From NCBI GenBank assembly GCA_947494925.1, contig CANLWS010000012.1, positions 1-64,000 of the forward strand: a stretch of 64,000 bases of DNA. Direction: 5' to 3'. The translations under genes were made by a program, and so were the position numbers. The stretch comes from an uncultured Alteromonadaceae bacterium. Its GTDB lineage: Bacteria; Pseudomonadota; Gammaproteobacteria; Enterobacterales; Alteromonadaceae. Below the pieces are notes generated by a model that was given only the letters and a program-made list of their open reading frames with translations, ran no database searches and was not told where the DNA came from. Of this stretch, positions 1 to 9,091 are shown one piece after another (the first letter of the stretch is position 1; every line of letters begins with the position of its first letter).

Positions 1-76
1 CGCGTGTAGCTCAGCTGGATAGAGTACCTGGCTACGAACCAGGCGGTCGGAGGTTCGAATCCTTCCACGCGCGCCA
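1..76 (+). tRNA. tRNA-Arg (anticodon ACG), lacks its first base
   Basis: A full cloverleaf can be drawn. The acceptor stem pairs cgcgtg at 1-6 with cacgcg at 66-71, the anticodon stem is 27-31 with 39-43, and the anticodon ACG lies at 34-36. The discriminator G is at 73 and an encoded CCA at 74-76. The 5' base of the acceptor stem must lie just before the window, so the gene is cut by one nucleotide. ACG reads CGN arginine codons. Confidence 0.97.
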
Positions 77-81
77 TATAT

Positions 82-113
82 AAAAAGCCACCAATTTTTG
101 GTGGCTTTTTTTT
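82..113 (+). terminator. Rho-independent terminator of the tRNA-Arg transcript
   Basis: An 8-bp stem (gccaccaa at 87-94 with ttggtggc at 98-105) has a three-base loop and is followed by a run of eight T. It starts six bases after the tRNA CCA end. Confidence 0.93.
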
Positions 114-220
114 CTGCACCTTGTACCTCAAAATACACCGAACGCACTCGTCTTCCTCGAAGGCATCAACCACAGCCGTATCTTCGAATGAAGCACCAAT
201 TATCAGGATCTTCGAGCACC

Positions 221-345
221 CAATATACGCCACTTGCTAACGCTCAATAGACGTCATCTTCTAACGCCCAATAAACGCCATCTTCCAACGCCTGGAAAGC
301 GTCATCCTAGAAACGCACCACTAACAGTCGTCATCTTCGAAACGC
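221..345. repeat. degenerate 24-bp tandem repeat
   Basis: Four consecutive 24-base units (221-244, 245-268, 269-292, 293-316) and a longer, looser fifth (317-345) share the pattern caat-a-acg-catctt-ctaacgcc. No open frame of useful length runs through them and no start codon with a ribosome site is near. The array lies in the non-coding stretch after the tRNA-Arg terminator. Its function is not known from the sequence. Confidence 0.6.
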
Positions 346-730
346 TTTTGATCGAAGATCCAGGCTTTTAATACCCAGCTTGTACACACATTGCTTACTA
401 AATATCTTTAATAAAAAATGATGTAAACATACCCTTGATAAAAATTACCCAGCGATCGTTTTCACGTCATGTCCTGAGTCAATACTTCGATTCACTATTC
501 ATTCGCTTTAAGCTATTTTCTAAACGGAGTACTAAGAATCTTGGCTGTCATAATTGATAGGTGAGATGTAAACTTAATGTTAAGAAATGGGGGGTGCTGG
601 GTAAAAATTCACATAAACCGAATATTATTGTTATTTTATGCACTTTTTGTATGGTTTTCCGGTTGAGTTTTGCATACTGCCATGATACTTATTCCTGTCC
701 TCAAGAATGCGCTGAAAATGAAGAGAAAAC
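346..730. other. non-coding leader before oadGAB
   Basis: I see no convincing gene here. The stretch is AT-rich from about 400 onward and probably contains the promoter of the oxaloacetate decarboxylase operon, but no clear -35/-10 pair stands out. A 65-codon frame from 561 overlaps the oadG start and looks spurious. Confidence 0.4.
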
Positions 731-994
731 ATGCAAGAAAATGTACCCGAATTATTGATGGAAGCTGCAAACCTGCTGCTGGTAGGAATGTCCGTCGTTT
801 TCATCTTCCTGACCCTGCTAATCGGGGCTGTGCAGCTCATTGCGTATGTTAATTCGATTTTACCTGATGAGGTTGTTGAAACACCTTCTTCGAAACCTCC
901 AGTAAGACGACAGACCGCAAACTCAGACGCGGTTGGCGGTTCAACCATAGCGGCAATTTCTGCCGCCATTCATCAATACAGACAATCGCGTTAA
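731..994 (+). CDS. oadG: oxaloacetate decarboxylase gamma subunit
   Basis: This 87-residue protein is the small membrane subunit of the sodium-translocating oxaloacetate decarboxylase. It anchors and assembles the alpha and beta subunits and in the family binds zinc. One transmembrane helix is visible at about residues 13-38 ([18 protein letters not shown]), followed by a short cytoplasmic tail, which is the usual OadG layout. An A/G-rich stretch (gaagagaa) lies upstream of the ATG. It is the first gene of oadGAB, 35 bases before oadA. Identification rests on size, hydropathy and the two unmistakable neighbours. Confidence 0.9.
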   Translation: MQENVPELLMEAANLLLVGMSVVFIFLTLLIGAVQLIAYVNSILPDEVVETPSSKPPVRRQTANSDAVGGSTIAAISAAIHQYRQSR

Positions 995-1029
995 TTCGTG
1001 TCAGAAAAATTATTCATCAGGAGCCATTG

Positions 1030-2808
1030 ATGTCCAAACCTCTTGCTATTACAGAACTCGTCTTGCGTGATGCCCACCAATCGTTGCTTGCCACCAGAAT
1101 GCGCATTGAAGATATGCTGCCTATCGCGGAAAAGCTCGACAAAGTTGGCTATTGGTCAATGGAGTCTTGGGGAGGAGCTACGTTTGACTCCTGTATTCGC
1201 TATCTTGGCGAAGACCCGTGGGAAAGGATCAGACTGCTGAAACAGGCAATGCCCAATACCAAGCAACAAATGTTGCTGCGTGGACAAAATTTGCTGGGTT
1301 ATCGTCATTATGCTGATGATGTGGTGGAAAAGTTCGTTGAACGAGCTCACACAAACGGCGTTGACGTATTCCGCATATTTGATGCTATGAACGACATTCG
1401 CAACCTGCGAACTGCAATCAAATCTGCCATTAAGGTGGGCGCGCATGCACAGGGTACAATGTCTTATACCGTCAGCCCTGTACACTCGTTGCAACTTTGG
1501 TTGGACATGGCAAAAGAACTTGAGGATATGGGTGTACATTCCATCTGCATAAAGGATATGGCTGGCTTGTTAAAGCCTTACGATTGTGAGGAGTTGGTTG
1601 GCCGTTTGAAAGAAACGGTTCAGGTTCCGATCGCGATGCAATGTCATGCCACGACCGGGTTGAGTACTGCGACATACCAGAAGGCCATAGATGCGGGAAT
1701 CGATATGCTCGATGCGGCCATCTCTTCAATGAGTATGACGTACGGGCATAGTGCCACAGAAACCATGGTATCTATCGTTGAAGGAACTGATAGGGATACT
1801 GGGCTCGACTTGCTGTTGCTGGAAGAAATTGCAGCCTATTTCCGGGAAGTACGTAAAAAATATGCCAAATTCGAAGGTAGCCTTAAAGGAGTAGATTCCA
1901 GGATTCTGATTGCACAGGTGCCCGGAGGCATGTTGACCAACATGGAAAATCAATTACGCGAGCAGGGAGCTGAAGACAAATTAGATGAAGTGCTGAAAGA
2001 AATTCCAAAAGTACGGGAAGATCTTGGTTTCATTCCGTTAGTCACGCCGACGTCACAGATAGTTGGAAGTCAGGCCGTGCTGAATGTTTTAACACAAGAA
2101 CGCTACAAAAGTATCACCAAAGAGACCGCAGGTGTGCTTAAAGGTGAATATGGTGCAACCGCAGCACCGGTTAACGCTGAGCTGCAGCAAAGGGTACTGG
2201 ATGGAAAGGAAGCTATCACATGTCGCCCTGCTGACGTTCTGGATCCTGAAATTGATAGCCTTGAAGCTGAACTGCATCAATTGGCGGAAGAACAAAACAT
2301 AACTCTTGCCGATGATAAGATTGATGACGTTCTAACCTACGCCTTGTTCCCACAGATTGGTCTTAAATTTTTACAAAACCGTGGAAATCCTGATGCCTTC
2401 GAACCAGCCCCGGGAACTGAATCACAGCCAGCTGCGGCACCACAAGTGTCAGCGATTGCTTCCGGCAACTCGACGGAACGTTATTCAGTGCGGGTAGATG
2501 GAAAAGCATACGATGTTGAAGTGGCGCCAGGCGGAGAACTGACTTCTGTTGTTGCTGCCGCTCCATCCCAGCAATCTGCGGCCCCAGCATCGGAATCTGA
2601 AGCGTTGAAAGCGCCACTTGCCGGCAATATCTTCAAAGTGTTAGTGCGCCCTGGAGACGTCATTGCAAAGGGGGATGTTGTACTTATTCTAGAAGCGATG
2701 AAGATGGAAACCGAGGTGAGGGCTACCTCTGATGGTACCGTGTCTGACGTGCTGGTGAATGAAGGTGACGCCGTTCAGTCTGGTCAACCTGTCATAATGT
2801 TGGGATAA
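1030..2808 (+). CDS. oadA: oxaloacetate decarboxylase alpha subunit (biotin carboxyltransferase)
   Basis: OadA moves the carboxyl group of oxaloacetate to biotin, giving pyruvate; OadB then decarboxylates carboxybiotin and pumps sodium out. The 592-residue protein has the carboxyltransferase TIM barrel at the N-terminus (RDAHQS at 13-18, a metal-site QCHATTG near 205). An Ala/Pro/Ser-rich linker at about 465-520 leads to a C-terminal biotinyl domain with EAMKMET, its biotinyl lysine near 558. I chose the ATG at 1030 over the adjacent TTG at 1027 because AGGAG at 1019-1023 is well spaced for it. The next gene follows after four bases, which fits translational coupling. Pyruvate carboxylase subunit B is similar, but the gamma and beta neighbours settle the role. 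Confidence 0.97.
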   Translation: MSKPLAITELVLRDAHQSLLATRMRIEDMLPIAEKLDKVGYWSMESWGGATFDSCIRYLGEDPWERIRLLKQAMPNTKQQMLLRGQNLLGYRHYADDVVEKFVERAHTNGVDVFRIFDAMNDIRNLRTAIKSAIKVGAHAQGTMSYTVSPVHSLQLWLDMAKELEDMGVHSICIKDMAGLLKPYDCEELVGRLKETVQVPIAMQCHATTGLSTATYQKAIDAGIDMLDAAISSMSMTYGHSATETMVSIVEGTDRDTGLDLLLLEEIAAYFREVRKKYAKFEGSLKGVDSRILIAQVPGGMLTNMENQLREQGAEDKLDEVLKEIPKVREDLGFIPLVTPTSQIVGSQAVLNVLTQERYKSITKETAGVLKGEYGATAAPVNAELQQRVLDGKEAITCRPADVLDPEIDSLEAELHQLAEEQNITLADDKIDDVLTYALFPQIGLKFLQNRGNPDAFEPAPGTESQPAAAPQVSAIASGNSTERYSVRVDGKAYDVEVAPGGELTSVVAAAPSQQSAAPASESEALKAPLAGNIFKVLVRPGDVIAKGDVVLILEAMKMETEVRATSDGTVSDVLVNEGDAVQSGQPVIMLG

Positions 2809-2812
2809 GCCA

Positions 2813-3943
2813 ATGGAGAAGTTGAATATACTTTGGCAAAGCACGGCTCTGGCACATTTTGAGCTAGGTCAAATCGTTATGATGGTGGTTGGTTTAGGCC
2901 TACTTTATCTGGCAATAGTTAAGAAGTTTGAACCATTATTATTATTACCTATTGGGTTTGGAGCTTTACTCACCAATATACCCTTAGCCGGATTCAGTGA
3001 AGCAGGTGGTGTCCTGTATTACATTTATAAAGTGGGTATCGATACCGGTGTATTCCCGCTGCTGATATTCATGGGTGTAGGGGCCATGACTGATTTTGGG
3101 GCGTTGATCGCAAACCCCAGGATGTTATTGCTAGGTGCTGCGGCGCAGTTTGGTATCTTTGCCACATTGTTTGGGGCCATAGCGCTAAATTTTGTACCCG
3201 GATTCGAGTTTACTCTAGCGGATGCCTCGGCCATTGCCATTATTGGGGGAGCCGATGGACCGACAGCCATTTTCCTGGCTTCAAAACTGGCCCCTGATTT
3301 ATTGGGGGCGATAGCGGTTGCAGCCTATTCTTACATGGCGCTAGTCCCTATCATCCAGCCTCCTATCATGAAGTTGCTGACCACTGAAAAAGAGCGTCAG
3401 ATAGAAATGGAACAGCTCAGAGTCGTATCAAAAAGGGAAAAAATCATTTTCCCATTGGCCGTACTTCTGATGACTATTTTGTTTTTACCAACAGCAACCC
3501 CGTTGGTGGGGATGTTTTGTCTGGGCAACCTGATGCGTGAAAGTGGGGTGGTTGATCGTCTTAGTAACACAGCACAGAATGAATTAATCAATGTAGTCAC
3601 CATTTTTCTCGGGTTGGCGGTTGGTTCCAAATTATCGGCTGAAGAATTCTTGACGGTTGAAACCCTGGGGATTCTTGGATTAGGCGCAGTAGCATTCTCT
3701 ATAGGAACCGCTGCAGGCGTATTAATGGCTAAACTGATGGCCAGGCTTAGTTCAACACCAATTAATCCTCTGGTGGGCGCTGCAGGCGTTTCAGCGGTGC
3801 CTATGGCCGCCAGGGTAGTGAACAAAGTAGGCCTTGAAGCCAACCCTCATAACTTCCTGCTAATGCATGCAATGGGCCCCAATGTTGCGGGTGTACTTGG
3901 TTCTGCTGTTGCAGCAGGGATATTGCTGGCGCTGGTGGGCTAA
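2813..3943 (+). CDS. oadB: oxaloacetate decarboxylase beta subunit, sodium pump
   Basis: OadB is the integral membrane subunit that releases CO2 from carboxybiotin and couples this to sodium export. The 376-residue protein is hydrophobic throughout, with about nine to eleven membrane segments, and carries the family hallmark [12 protein letters not shown] at about residues 142-153, which contains the sodium-coupled aspartate. Length is typical for short OadB forms. The gene starts four bases after oadA and ends the operon just before a hairpin. Confidence 0.96.
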   Translation: MEKLNILWQSTALAHFELGQIVMMVVGLGLLYLAIVKKFEPLLLLPIGFGALLTNIPLAGFSEAGGVLYYIYKVGIDTGVFPLLIFMGVGAMTDFGALIANPRMLLLGAAAQFGIFATLFGAIALNFVPGFEFTLADASAIAIIGGADGPTAIFLASKLAPDLLGAIAVAAYSYMALVPIIQPPIMKLLTTEKERQIEMEQLRVVSKREKIIFPLAVLLMTILFLPTATPLVGMFCLGNLMRESGVVDRLSNTAQNELINVVTIFLGLAVGSKLSAEEFLTVETLGILGLGAVAFSIGTAAGVLMAKLMARLSSTPINPLVGAAGVSAVPMAARVVNKVGLEANPHNFLLMHAMGPNVAGVLGSAVAAGILLALVG

Positions 3944-3960
3944 GGGCCTTAGAAACAAAC

Positions 3961-3997
3961 GTCAGAGGACCGTCTGGTCCCTGACGTCGAATTTTTA
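3961..3997 (+). terminator. probable terminator after oadB
   Basis: Gtcagaggacc at 3961-3971 pairs with ggtccctgac at 3976-3985, one base bulged, around a four-base loop. A T-run follows at 3992-3996. The T-run is a few bases from the stem, so termination may be incomplete. Confidence 0.6.
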
Positions 3998-4105
3998 CTA
4001 CGTATTACGTAGTGAGTTACTACTTATTACGCAGCAGATCCCCACAGTACCATTCTCTAATATGTAGATTCCGAATCAGTCGGGAAACACTAAAGGAGAA
4101 TTTAA

Positions 4106-4324
4106 ATGCCAATTGTCAACGTTAAGTTAATAGAAAACGTATTCACTGAAGAACAGAAAAAACAAATCATCAGTCGTCTTACCGATACCATGGTGGAGAT
4201 TGAAGGTGAGAATATGCGAAGCGTAACCTGGGTATATATCGAAGAAATCAAAGAAGGCGACTTGGGAATTGGAGGGAAGTCCTTGTACGCCGAGGATGTT
4301 CATCAGATGCAACGAGATGGTTGA
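4106..4324 (+). CDS. 4-oxalocrotonate tautomerase family protein
   Basis: The 72-residue protein starts Met-Pro-Ile, so removal of Met exposes the N-terminal proline that is the catalytic base of the 4-OT superfamily. Length and pattern (PIVNVKLIENVFTEEQK, then a beta-alpha-beta fold) match the short hexameric tautomerases. These act on 2-hydroxymuconate-like dienols, but the physiological substrate here cannot be told. A clear AAAGGAG at 4092-4098 precedes the ATG. It stands alone between oadGAB and a convergent HxlR regulator, so the regulator may or may not control it. Confidence 0.85.
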   Translation: MPIVNVKLIENVFTEEQKKQIISRLTDTMVEIEGENMRSVTWVYIEEIKEGDLGIGGKSLYAEDVHQMQRDG

Positions 4325-4331
4325 TCAGATT

Positions 4332-4352
4332 TTGGGGTGCATTGCACCCCAA
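4332..4352. terminator. bidirectional terminator hairpin
   Basis: TTGGGGTGC and GCACCCCAA form a perfect 9-bp stem between two convergent genes. T-rich or A-rich sequence lies on both sides, so it can serve transcripts from either strand. Confidence 0.75.
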
Positions 4353-4359
4353 TCATATT

Positions 4360-5040
4360 TTAGCCAGCAGCTTGGACATCGACGTATCGTGAAAATGGAA
4401 ACCATTTATCCGGGCGAGTATGCAAATACCGTTCACCTGTAATGAGAATCTTTTTGTTTTTCAATAAAACCTCTAGTTTTGTATCTCCCATCCAGGCTTC
4501 AGCAAGGTCAGCCAAAGTCGTACTGATATAAACAGAAACATCGTGGCCAGGATCGGCATTACATAAATCCACCGTTGCATTGTTGGCAATTAACCACCAT
4601 TTGCTGGCTTCTTTTTGATCATTCAGAATAATACAAAATACGTGTTCGCCATCAGGAAGTTCATCTGTTCTTAATGTTCTGTGGAAGTCCCACATAAATG
4701 TTCCCGCATCAATGTCGATATCACAAAGCTGATCCCTTGCCCAGCGCAAACCCCATCGAGCAAGCTGGTCCATTATAGGCGCCAATTCCTTGCTACTCTG
4801 TGTCAGATAATAATTACCCCTGTTTTTACCCGTTTCTTTCTTGTGTATAAGCAATCCATTTCTTTCCATGCTTTTAAGTCGGTTGCTTAGCACTGTGGGG
4901 GAAATTCTGGGTAAAGCCGCTTGAAATTCACTGTATCTGTGCGACCCCATAAATAGCTCGCGAAGGATCAGAAGCGTCCATTTATCACCCAAAATGTCAG
5001 ACGCTTTAAGGGTCGGACAAAGGCTGCCGATTTTATTCAT
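4360..5040 (-). CDS. HxlR-type winged-helix transcriptional regulator with C-terminal sterol-carrier-like domain
   Basis: Residues 1-100 carry the HxlR/MarR-like winged helix: CPTLKASDILGDKWTLLILREL, then GSHRYSEFQAALPRISPTVLSNRL as the recognition region. The remaining 120 residues resemble the SCP2-like domain often fused to this regulator class, which may bind a hydrophobic ligand. The protein is 226 residues from the ATG at 5040, which has AGGAAA upstream; a 27-residue extension to 5121 is open but lacks a ribosome site. It is convergent with the tautomerase gene and divergent from the PadR gene. The effector and targets are unknown. Confidence 0.85.
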   Translation of the reverse strand: MNKIGSLCPTLKASDILGDKWTLLILRELFMGSHRYSEFQAALPRISPTVLSNRLKSMERNGLLIHKKETGKNRGNYYLTQSSKELAPIMDQLARWGLRWARDQLCDIDIDAGTFMWDFHRTLRTDELPDGEHVFCIILNDQKEASKWWLIANNATVDLCNADPGHDVSVYISTTLADLAEAWMGDTKLEVLLKNKKILITGERYLHTRPDKWFPFSRYVDVQAAG

Positions 5041-5198
5041 CAAATTTCCTGTCAATCTGCACAAATGCACATAACTACTGTAGCAATAGCAGATTATTTG
5101 TACAGATCCCCATGGTAACAAGCAAAAGGATTTGCTATTTCCGTTTCTTCCAAACCTTGAATTAGTCCTTATTGATTACGATTTTTGTTTTGTTACCT

Positions 5199-5243
5199 TG
5201 CATAACATAGTAATTATGTTATACATATATACTATGTTATGCA
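5199..5243. promoter_or_regulatory. inverted-repeat operator, probably for PadR autoregulation
   Basis: TGCATAACATAGTA at 5199-5212 is repeated exactly as its reverse complement TACTATGTTATGCA at 5230-5243. A third half-site (TATGTTAT, about 5216-5223) lies between them and makes a second, tighter dyad with the left arm (ATAACATA, five bases, TATGTTAT). PadR proteins bind dyads of the ATGT-ACAT kind in front of their own genes. The site sits 37 bases before the padR start codon. Confidence 0.75.
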
Positions 5244-5279
5244 TAGTTTAGATGACTAACTCTTAAAGGTCTCCAATAA

Positions 5280-5627
5280 ATGGAAAAAAATGACACCAGC
5301 CATGCAAAGTGGGACGCGCAATTGCGAAAAGGAACACTTGAACTTGTGATCATGGCAGCCTTGCAAAAAGGCGCAAAATTCGGTCTGGAGTTACTCGGCT
5401 TTTTGCGCGATTACGAAACCATGATTATTTCAGAAGGGACCTTGTATCCGCTTTTGGACAGGCTAAAAAGGGAAGGGTTGATCGATGCGAATTGGCAGCA
5501 GGAAGATAACACCCGGCCGAGAAAATACTACGAACTGACATCAGAAGGTAAAAATCGCCTCACGGAGTTAACATCCAGATGGCGACAGTCTGTCAGGGAT
5601 ATTGAAACACTATTGAATGCTAAGTAG
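5280..5627 (+). CDS. PadR family transcriptional regulator
   Basis: This 115-residue winged-helix protein has the PadR signature: LRKGTLELVIMAALQKGAKFGLELL, then ISEGTLYPLLDRLKREGLI and PRKYYELTSEGK. It is the small PadR-s2 type without a long C-terminal dimer domain beyond the final helix. These proteins usually repress their own operon and release DNA on binding a ligand. It is followed after 11 bases by a HAAS-domain membrane protein, the classic PadR partner. A strong dyad upstream is the likely operator. Confidence 0.93.
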   Translation: MEKNDTSHAKWDAQLRKGTLELVIMAALQKGAKFGLELLGFLRDYETMIISEGTLYPLLDRLKREGLIDANWQQEDNTRPRKYYELTSEGKNRLTELTSRWRQSVRDIETLLNAK

Positions 5628-5638
5628 AGGAAAATGTT

Positions 5639-6205
5639 ATGTCTGAACGTGAACAGATCCATAATTACCTTGTGGCTCTAAATCGTTACCTGTCCCGGTT
5701 ACAGAAACACGAGGCAGATGACGTCCTGCGGGAAATTGAATCTCATATTTATGATGCAATAGATGAACAGGAAAAAAGAGGGGGAAAGGCAGATCCAGCC
5801 TCTGTTCTGGAAGGTTTTGGTCGTCCCAGAGAATTAGCCGATAGTTATATTAATCATATTCAACTTGGCGCTCCACCACCGCAGGGTTTTGCAGCAATTA
5901 AGTCAGTCAAAAGAGGCGTTAGCAAAGCGCTGTATTACGGGATGGCGATATTTGGCTATGCTTTTGCAATAACACTGATTTTCACAGCGATGGCGAATTT
6001 AGTGTATCCGGAATCTGTTGGTATCTGGTCTTATTCAGGTGGTAATTCCATCGTGATTGGATTCTTTGAAAATGCTTTACCTGAGAGTGATGAATTGATG
6101 GGGTTCTGGTATACACCCTTCGCCCTCGTCGCGGGATATTGTCTGGTTCGACTAACGAAAGGGATTATGGATGTTTTAAAGCCGAATCTTCAGGTTAATC
6201 AATGA
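5639..6205 (+). CDS. HAAS (DUF1700-type) domain membrane protein, PadR partner
   Basis: The first 85 residues hold the helical HAAS domain (YLSRLQKHEADDVLREIESHI, then VLEGFGRPRELADSYI), a sensor-like module almost always encoded beside PadR. Two or three membrane helices follow at about residues 100-120 and 160-180. The protein is 188 residues. It is in operon with padR, with AGAGGAAAA as ribosome site. The pair is thought to respond to envelope signals, but neither ligand nor output is known. Confidence 0.85.
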   Translation: MSEREQIHNYLVALNRYLSRLQKHEADDVLREIESHIYDAIDEQEKRGGKADPASVLEGFGRPRELADSYINHIQLGAPPPQGFAAIKSVKRGVSKALYYGMAIFGYAFAITLIFTAMANLVYPESVGIWSYSGGNSIVIGFFENALPESDELMGFWYTPFALVAGYCLVRLTKGIMDVLKPNLQVNQ

Positions 6206-6266
6206 ACAAGTGAATATAAAAAACTGTTAGGAATGACCTACTTTGGAATAAATTGTGAGGATCATC

Positions 6267-7214
6267 ATGAGTCAAACTAATCCAATGCCAATTATTTGCG
6301 ATTGCGACCCAGGTCATGACGATGCGATATCTCTTATCCTCGCTTGCAGCCGACCTGAATTAAACATTCTCGCGGTAACCACCAGTGCTGGTAATCAAAC
6401 GCCAGACAAAACGCTCAACAATGCATTGCGCATTTTGACGCTCTTGGGGCGAACGGATCTAGATGTTGCTGGTGGTACCCTTAAACCCTTGGCCCGCGAT
6501 TTGATCATCGCTGACAACGTTCACGGTGAGTCGGGGATAGACGGTCCAACCTTACCCAAAGCAACATTTTCTGCCGTAAGTCTGAGTGCAATAGAGCTGA
6601 TTGCGCAGAAAGTCAGACAAAGTCCTCAGCCGGTCATTCTCAATCCAACTGGACCACTGACTAATATTGCACTTTTTCTCACTTGCTACCCTGAGCTACA
6701 CAACAATGTTGATAGTATTGTTTTGATGGGTGGGGCTGCCAGTGCAGGAAATTGGACAGCTGCTGCCGAATTTAACATATTTGTTGATCCTGAGGCCGCT
6801 GACATAGTTTTTAAATCAGGCATTCCCATAGTGATGTGTGGATTGGACGTGACTCATCAGGCGTATATTCTCGAAAGTGATATTCAACGCATACGTTCTA
6901 TTTCAAATCCCGTTTCAAATTGTGTCGCTGATCTTTTGGATTTCTTTGCCCAATATCACAAAGATCCCAAATGGGAATTGAAAGGAGCTCCTTTGCATGA
7001 CCCTTGCACCATAGCGTGGCTGCTGCAACCTGACTTGTTTCGAACACTTGATTGCTGGGTTGGGATAGAGACGAAAGGTGAGTTAACTCAAGGCATGACT
7101 GTGGTAGACCGTTATCACTTATCAGGTAATCCAACCAACGCCAAGGTCCTCCTTGATGTTGACAGAGAAGGCTTTGTTGAACTGCTTATTGGTAGTCTTG
7201 AACGCTATTCCTGA
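6267..7214 (+). CDS. rihA: pyrimidine-specific ribonucleoside hydrolase
   Basis: The enzyme cleaves nucleosides such as cytidine and uridine to base and ribose. The N-terminal calcium site DCDPGHDDA (Asp12, 14, 18 and 19) is intact, as are [10 protein letters not shown], the GGAA loop and the C-terminal [11 protein letters not shown]. The run [14 protein letters not shown]...[10 protein letters not shown] closely follows E. coli RihA, so I use that symbol; RihB or RihC specificity is possible. I prefer the ATG at 6267 (315 residues) because GAGG lies just ahead; a GTG at 6255 would place the ribosome site inside the gene. It stands alone. Confidence 0.92.
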   Translation: MSQTNPMPIICDCDPGHDDAISLILACSRPELNILAVTTSAGNQTPDKTLNNALRILTLLGRTDLDVAGGTLKPLARDLIIADNVHGESGIDGPTLPKATFSAVSLSAIELIAQKVRQSPQPVILNPTGPLTNIALFLTCYPELHNNVDSIVLMGGAASAGNWTAAAEFNIFVDPEAADIVFKSGIPIVMCGLDVTHQAYILESDIQRIRSISNPVSNCVADLLDFFAQYHKDPKWELKGAPLHDPCTIAWLLQPDLFRTLDCWVGIETKGELTQGMTVVDRYHLSGNPTNAKVLLDVDREGFVELLIGSLERYS

Positions 7215-7349
7215 GTGACAGACCGGTTAATACTGGTTCGACGCTGTTAAGAACCTTTCATAGCTTGTTACAACTGCGATTTTGAGCATGTGTCCAATCA
7301 GTGTTATCTAATTATCATGGAATGTTCTAACTAGACTGGCGCGGGAATA

Positions 7350-8165
7350 TTGGTGGTAGTGGCAAAACGAATTTTTAATTTTTTTGAAAATACAAAATGG
7401 ACGAGCAGGACAATCTTCGTCGTATTCACGGCACTTTTGCTGAGTAGCTGTCAATCGCGCGCACCTATGCCGGCTTTCGATGAGCAAGTTAATCTGAATG
7501 GTAATCAGGAAACAGTGGTGTTGCTGCATGGAATGTGGCGAGATTCCAGCGCTATGGATGAACTTGAATCATTTTTTAGCGAAAACGGCTATGAAGTGTT
7601 AAGTCTGAGTTACCCATCGAATGATCACGATGTACAAACTCTGGTGGAGCAATATCTTCATCCACAAATTGACCGATTGCAGCGAAAGCATCTTGGGAGA
7701 ATACATTTTGTAACCCATTCAATGGGCGGAATTTTAGTGCGCTACTACTTGAAGCACTATGATGTGCCAGATTTGGGGAGAGTTGTCATGATTGCACCTC
7801 CAAATCATGGTAGTGAATTGACTGAAGTGTTTGAAGATGCTGAATGGTTTGCGAAATGGAGCGGACCTGCTGCAAAACAGCTCAATACTAAAGAAAACAG
7901 TTGGGTCAACGAACTGGGAGGCGTTGGCTTTGAACTTGGTGTAGTCGCCGGGAATTATAATGCAAACTGGATAACTTCCTGGATATTACCCGGTCAGGAT
8001 GATGGTGTTGTGACAACAGAAAACACCAAAGTAGAGGGAATGAAAGACTTTTTACTTGTACCGGAAAAACACTATAAACTCAGGCGCACCAAAGTGGTAA
8101 TGCAACAGGCAGCGTTCTTTTTAAAAAACGGCATGTTTTACCAGTCTGACGCGCCGACAGACTGA
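7350..8165 (+). CDS. lipoprotein alpha/beta hydrolase (PGAP1/lipase-like)
   Basis: An N-terminal hydrophobic stretch ends in the lipobox LLSSC with Cys34, so the protein is probably a lipoprotein. The hydrolase core shows VVLLHGMW (oxyanion loop), FVTHSMGG with nucleophile Ser near 124, and an APPNHGSEL segment typical of esterases related to PGAP1 and triacylglycerol lipases. A late His in EKHYKL may complete the triad. The substrate is unknown. The start is uncertain: TTG at 7350, GTG at 7353 and GTG at 7359 are all possible, with GGGAA just ahead. Confidence 0.8.
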   Translation: MVVVAKRIFNFFENTKWTSRTIFVVFTALLLSSCQSRAPMPAFDEQVNLNGNQETVVLLHGMWRDSSAMDELESFFSENGYEVLSLSYPSNDHDVQTLVEQYLHPQIDRLQRKHLGRIHFVTHSMGGILVRYYLKHYDVPDLGRVVMIAPPNHGSELTEVFEDAEWFAKWSGPAAKQLNTKENSWVNELGGVGFELGVVAGNYNANWITSWILPGQDDGVVTTENTKVEGMKDFLLVPEKHYKLRRTKVVMQQAAFFLKNGMFYQSDAPTD

Positions 8166-8189
8166 TGGATTTTTAGTTTAATGGCTTGT

Positions 8190-8861
8190 TTAAAAGCCGT
8201 GGTAGCGCACGAATTCTTCGTTGTCGGCTCTCACTGAGCGAACGTTATTTGCTTCAAAATTTTCGTCCGGGTAACCCATCGCAATGCAAATCATGATGGC
8301 TTCATTGTCAGGTATTTGAGCATGCTGGTGAACAACGTCTGATTGCATTATTCCTTGCCCATTGATGACACAACCTAACCCCAGATCCCAGGCGGCCAGA
8401 ACGATTCCATACGCCAAAGCACCCAATCCAAACTGCGTGATCCCAGCTGGCTCCAATGATTTATCATAGGTCAGCACCAAGGAAACCGGAGCATCGAATT
8501 GTCGGAAACCTCTCATCATCCACTCCATGCGTTTTTCTTTATCTTCTCTTGCAATTCCCATAACTTCGAAGAGTTGAATAGCAACGTCTATCTGTCGTTG
8601 CCTGTGAATACCTTCATAATCTTCTTTGTAAGGGAAATCACGTACATGAGGTTTACCTTCTAGGGTGTTTTTTGTGTTGCCTTCGCGAATTTTATCTAGC
8701 ACATCACCTGTTACTGCGTGAACTTTCCAGGTTTGGGTGTTGTAGGAAGAGGGCGCCCATTTTGCGGCGCTAATGACTTTGTCAACGAGCTCTTTGGGAA
8801 CGGGAGTGTTTTTAAATCCCCGCACACTTTTCCTGGATGCCGCAAATTCTGCAAAGTTCAT
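8190..8861 (-). CDS. nitroreductase family protein
   Basis: The 223-residue protein has the flavin-binding pattern SRKSVRGF at the N-terminus, AAKWAPSSYNTQTW, and GLGALAYGIVLAAWDLGLGC and CIAMGYPDE in the second half. These FMN enzymes reduce nitroaromatics, quinones or enones with NAD(P)H; the natural substrate is unknown. I start at the ATG at 8861, preceded by AAGGCG; an upstream extension of 14 hydrophobic residues lacks a ribosome site. It is convergent with the lipoprotein gene. Confidence 0.9.
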   Translation of the reverse strand: MNFAEFAASRKSVRGFKNTPVPKELVDKVISAAKWAPSSYNTQTWKVHAVTGDVLDKIREGNTKNTLEGKPHVRDFPYKEDYEGIHRQRQIDVAIQLFEVMGIAREDKEKRMEWMMRGFRQFDAPVSLVLTYDKSLEPAGITQFGLGALAYGIVLAAWDLGLGCVINGQGIMQSDVVHQHAQIPDNEAIMICIAMGYPDENFEANNVRSVRADNEEFVRYHGF

Positions 8862-9091
8862 AATCGCCTTAATTGATAATAAAAATAAAACAAAATTAAA
8901 CACTAAAATTTGCTGATGAAAAAGAGGAGTTTACATTCATTTTATTTATAGACTTGCATGTTCTCCTTTGATAAACAGCTCGTTTACTGGGAGCTTTTTC
9001 CGGAAGTCATCTTAAGGCTATTTTTTTACTGACATCGGAATAGCTTAATTATGTGCTAGAGTGTCTAGATTGTTAAATTTTTAGGACTGTT

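Noticed and set aside
1-76. Integration site of a genomic island at tRNA-Arg
   Set aside because: No integrase gene and no repeated tRNA 3' end were found downstream in the window.
221-345. CRISPR array
   Set aside because: The units adjoin without unique spacers, are only 24 bases long and degenerate, and no cas genes are present.
561-758. 65-codon frame overlapping the start of oadG, with a possible signal-like stretch
   Set aside because: It overlaps a certain gene, has unusual Cys-rich composition and no family resemblance. The oadG frame explains the region better.
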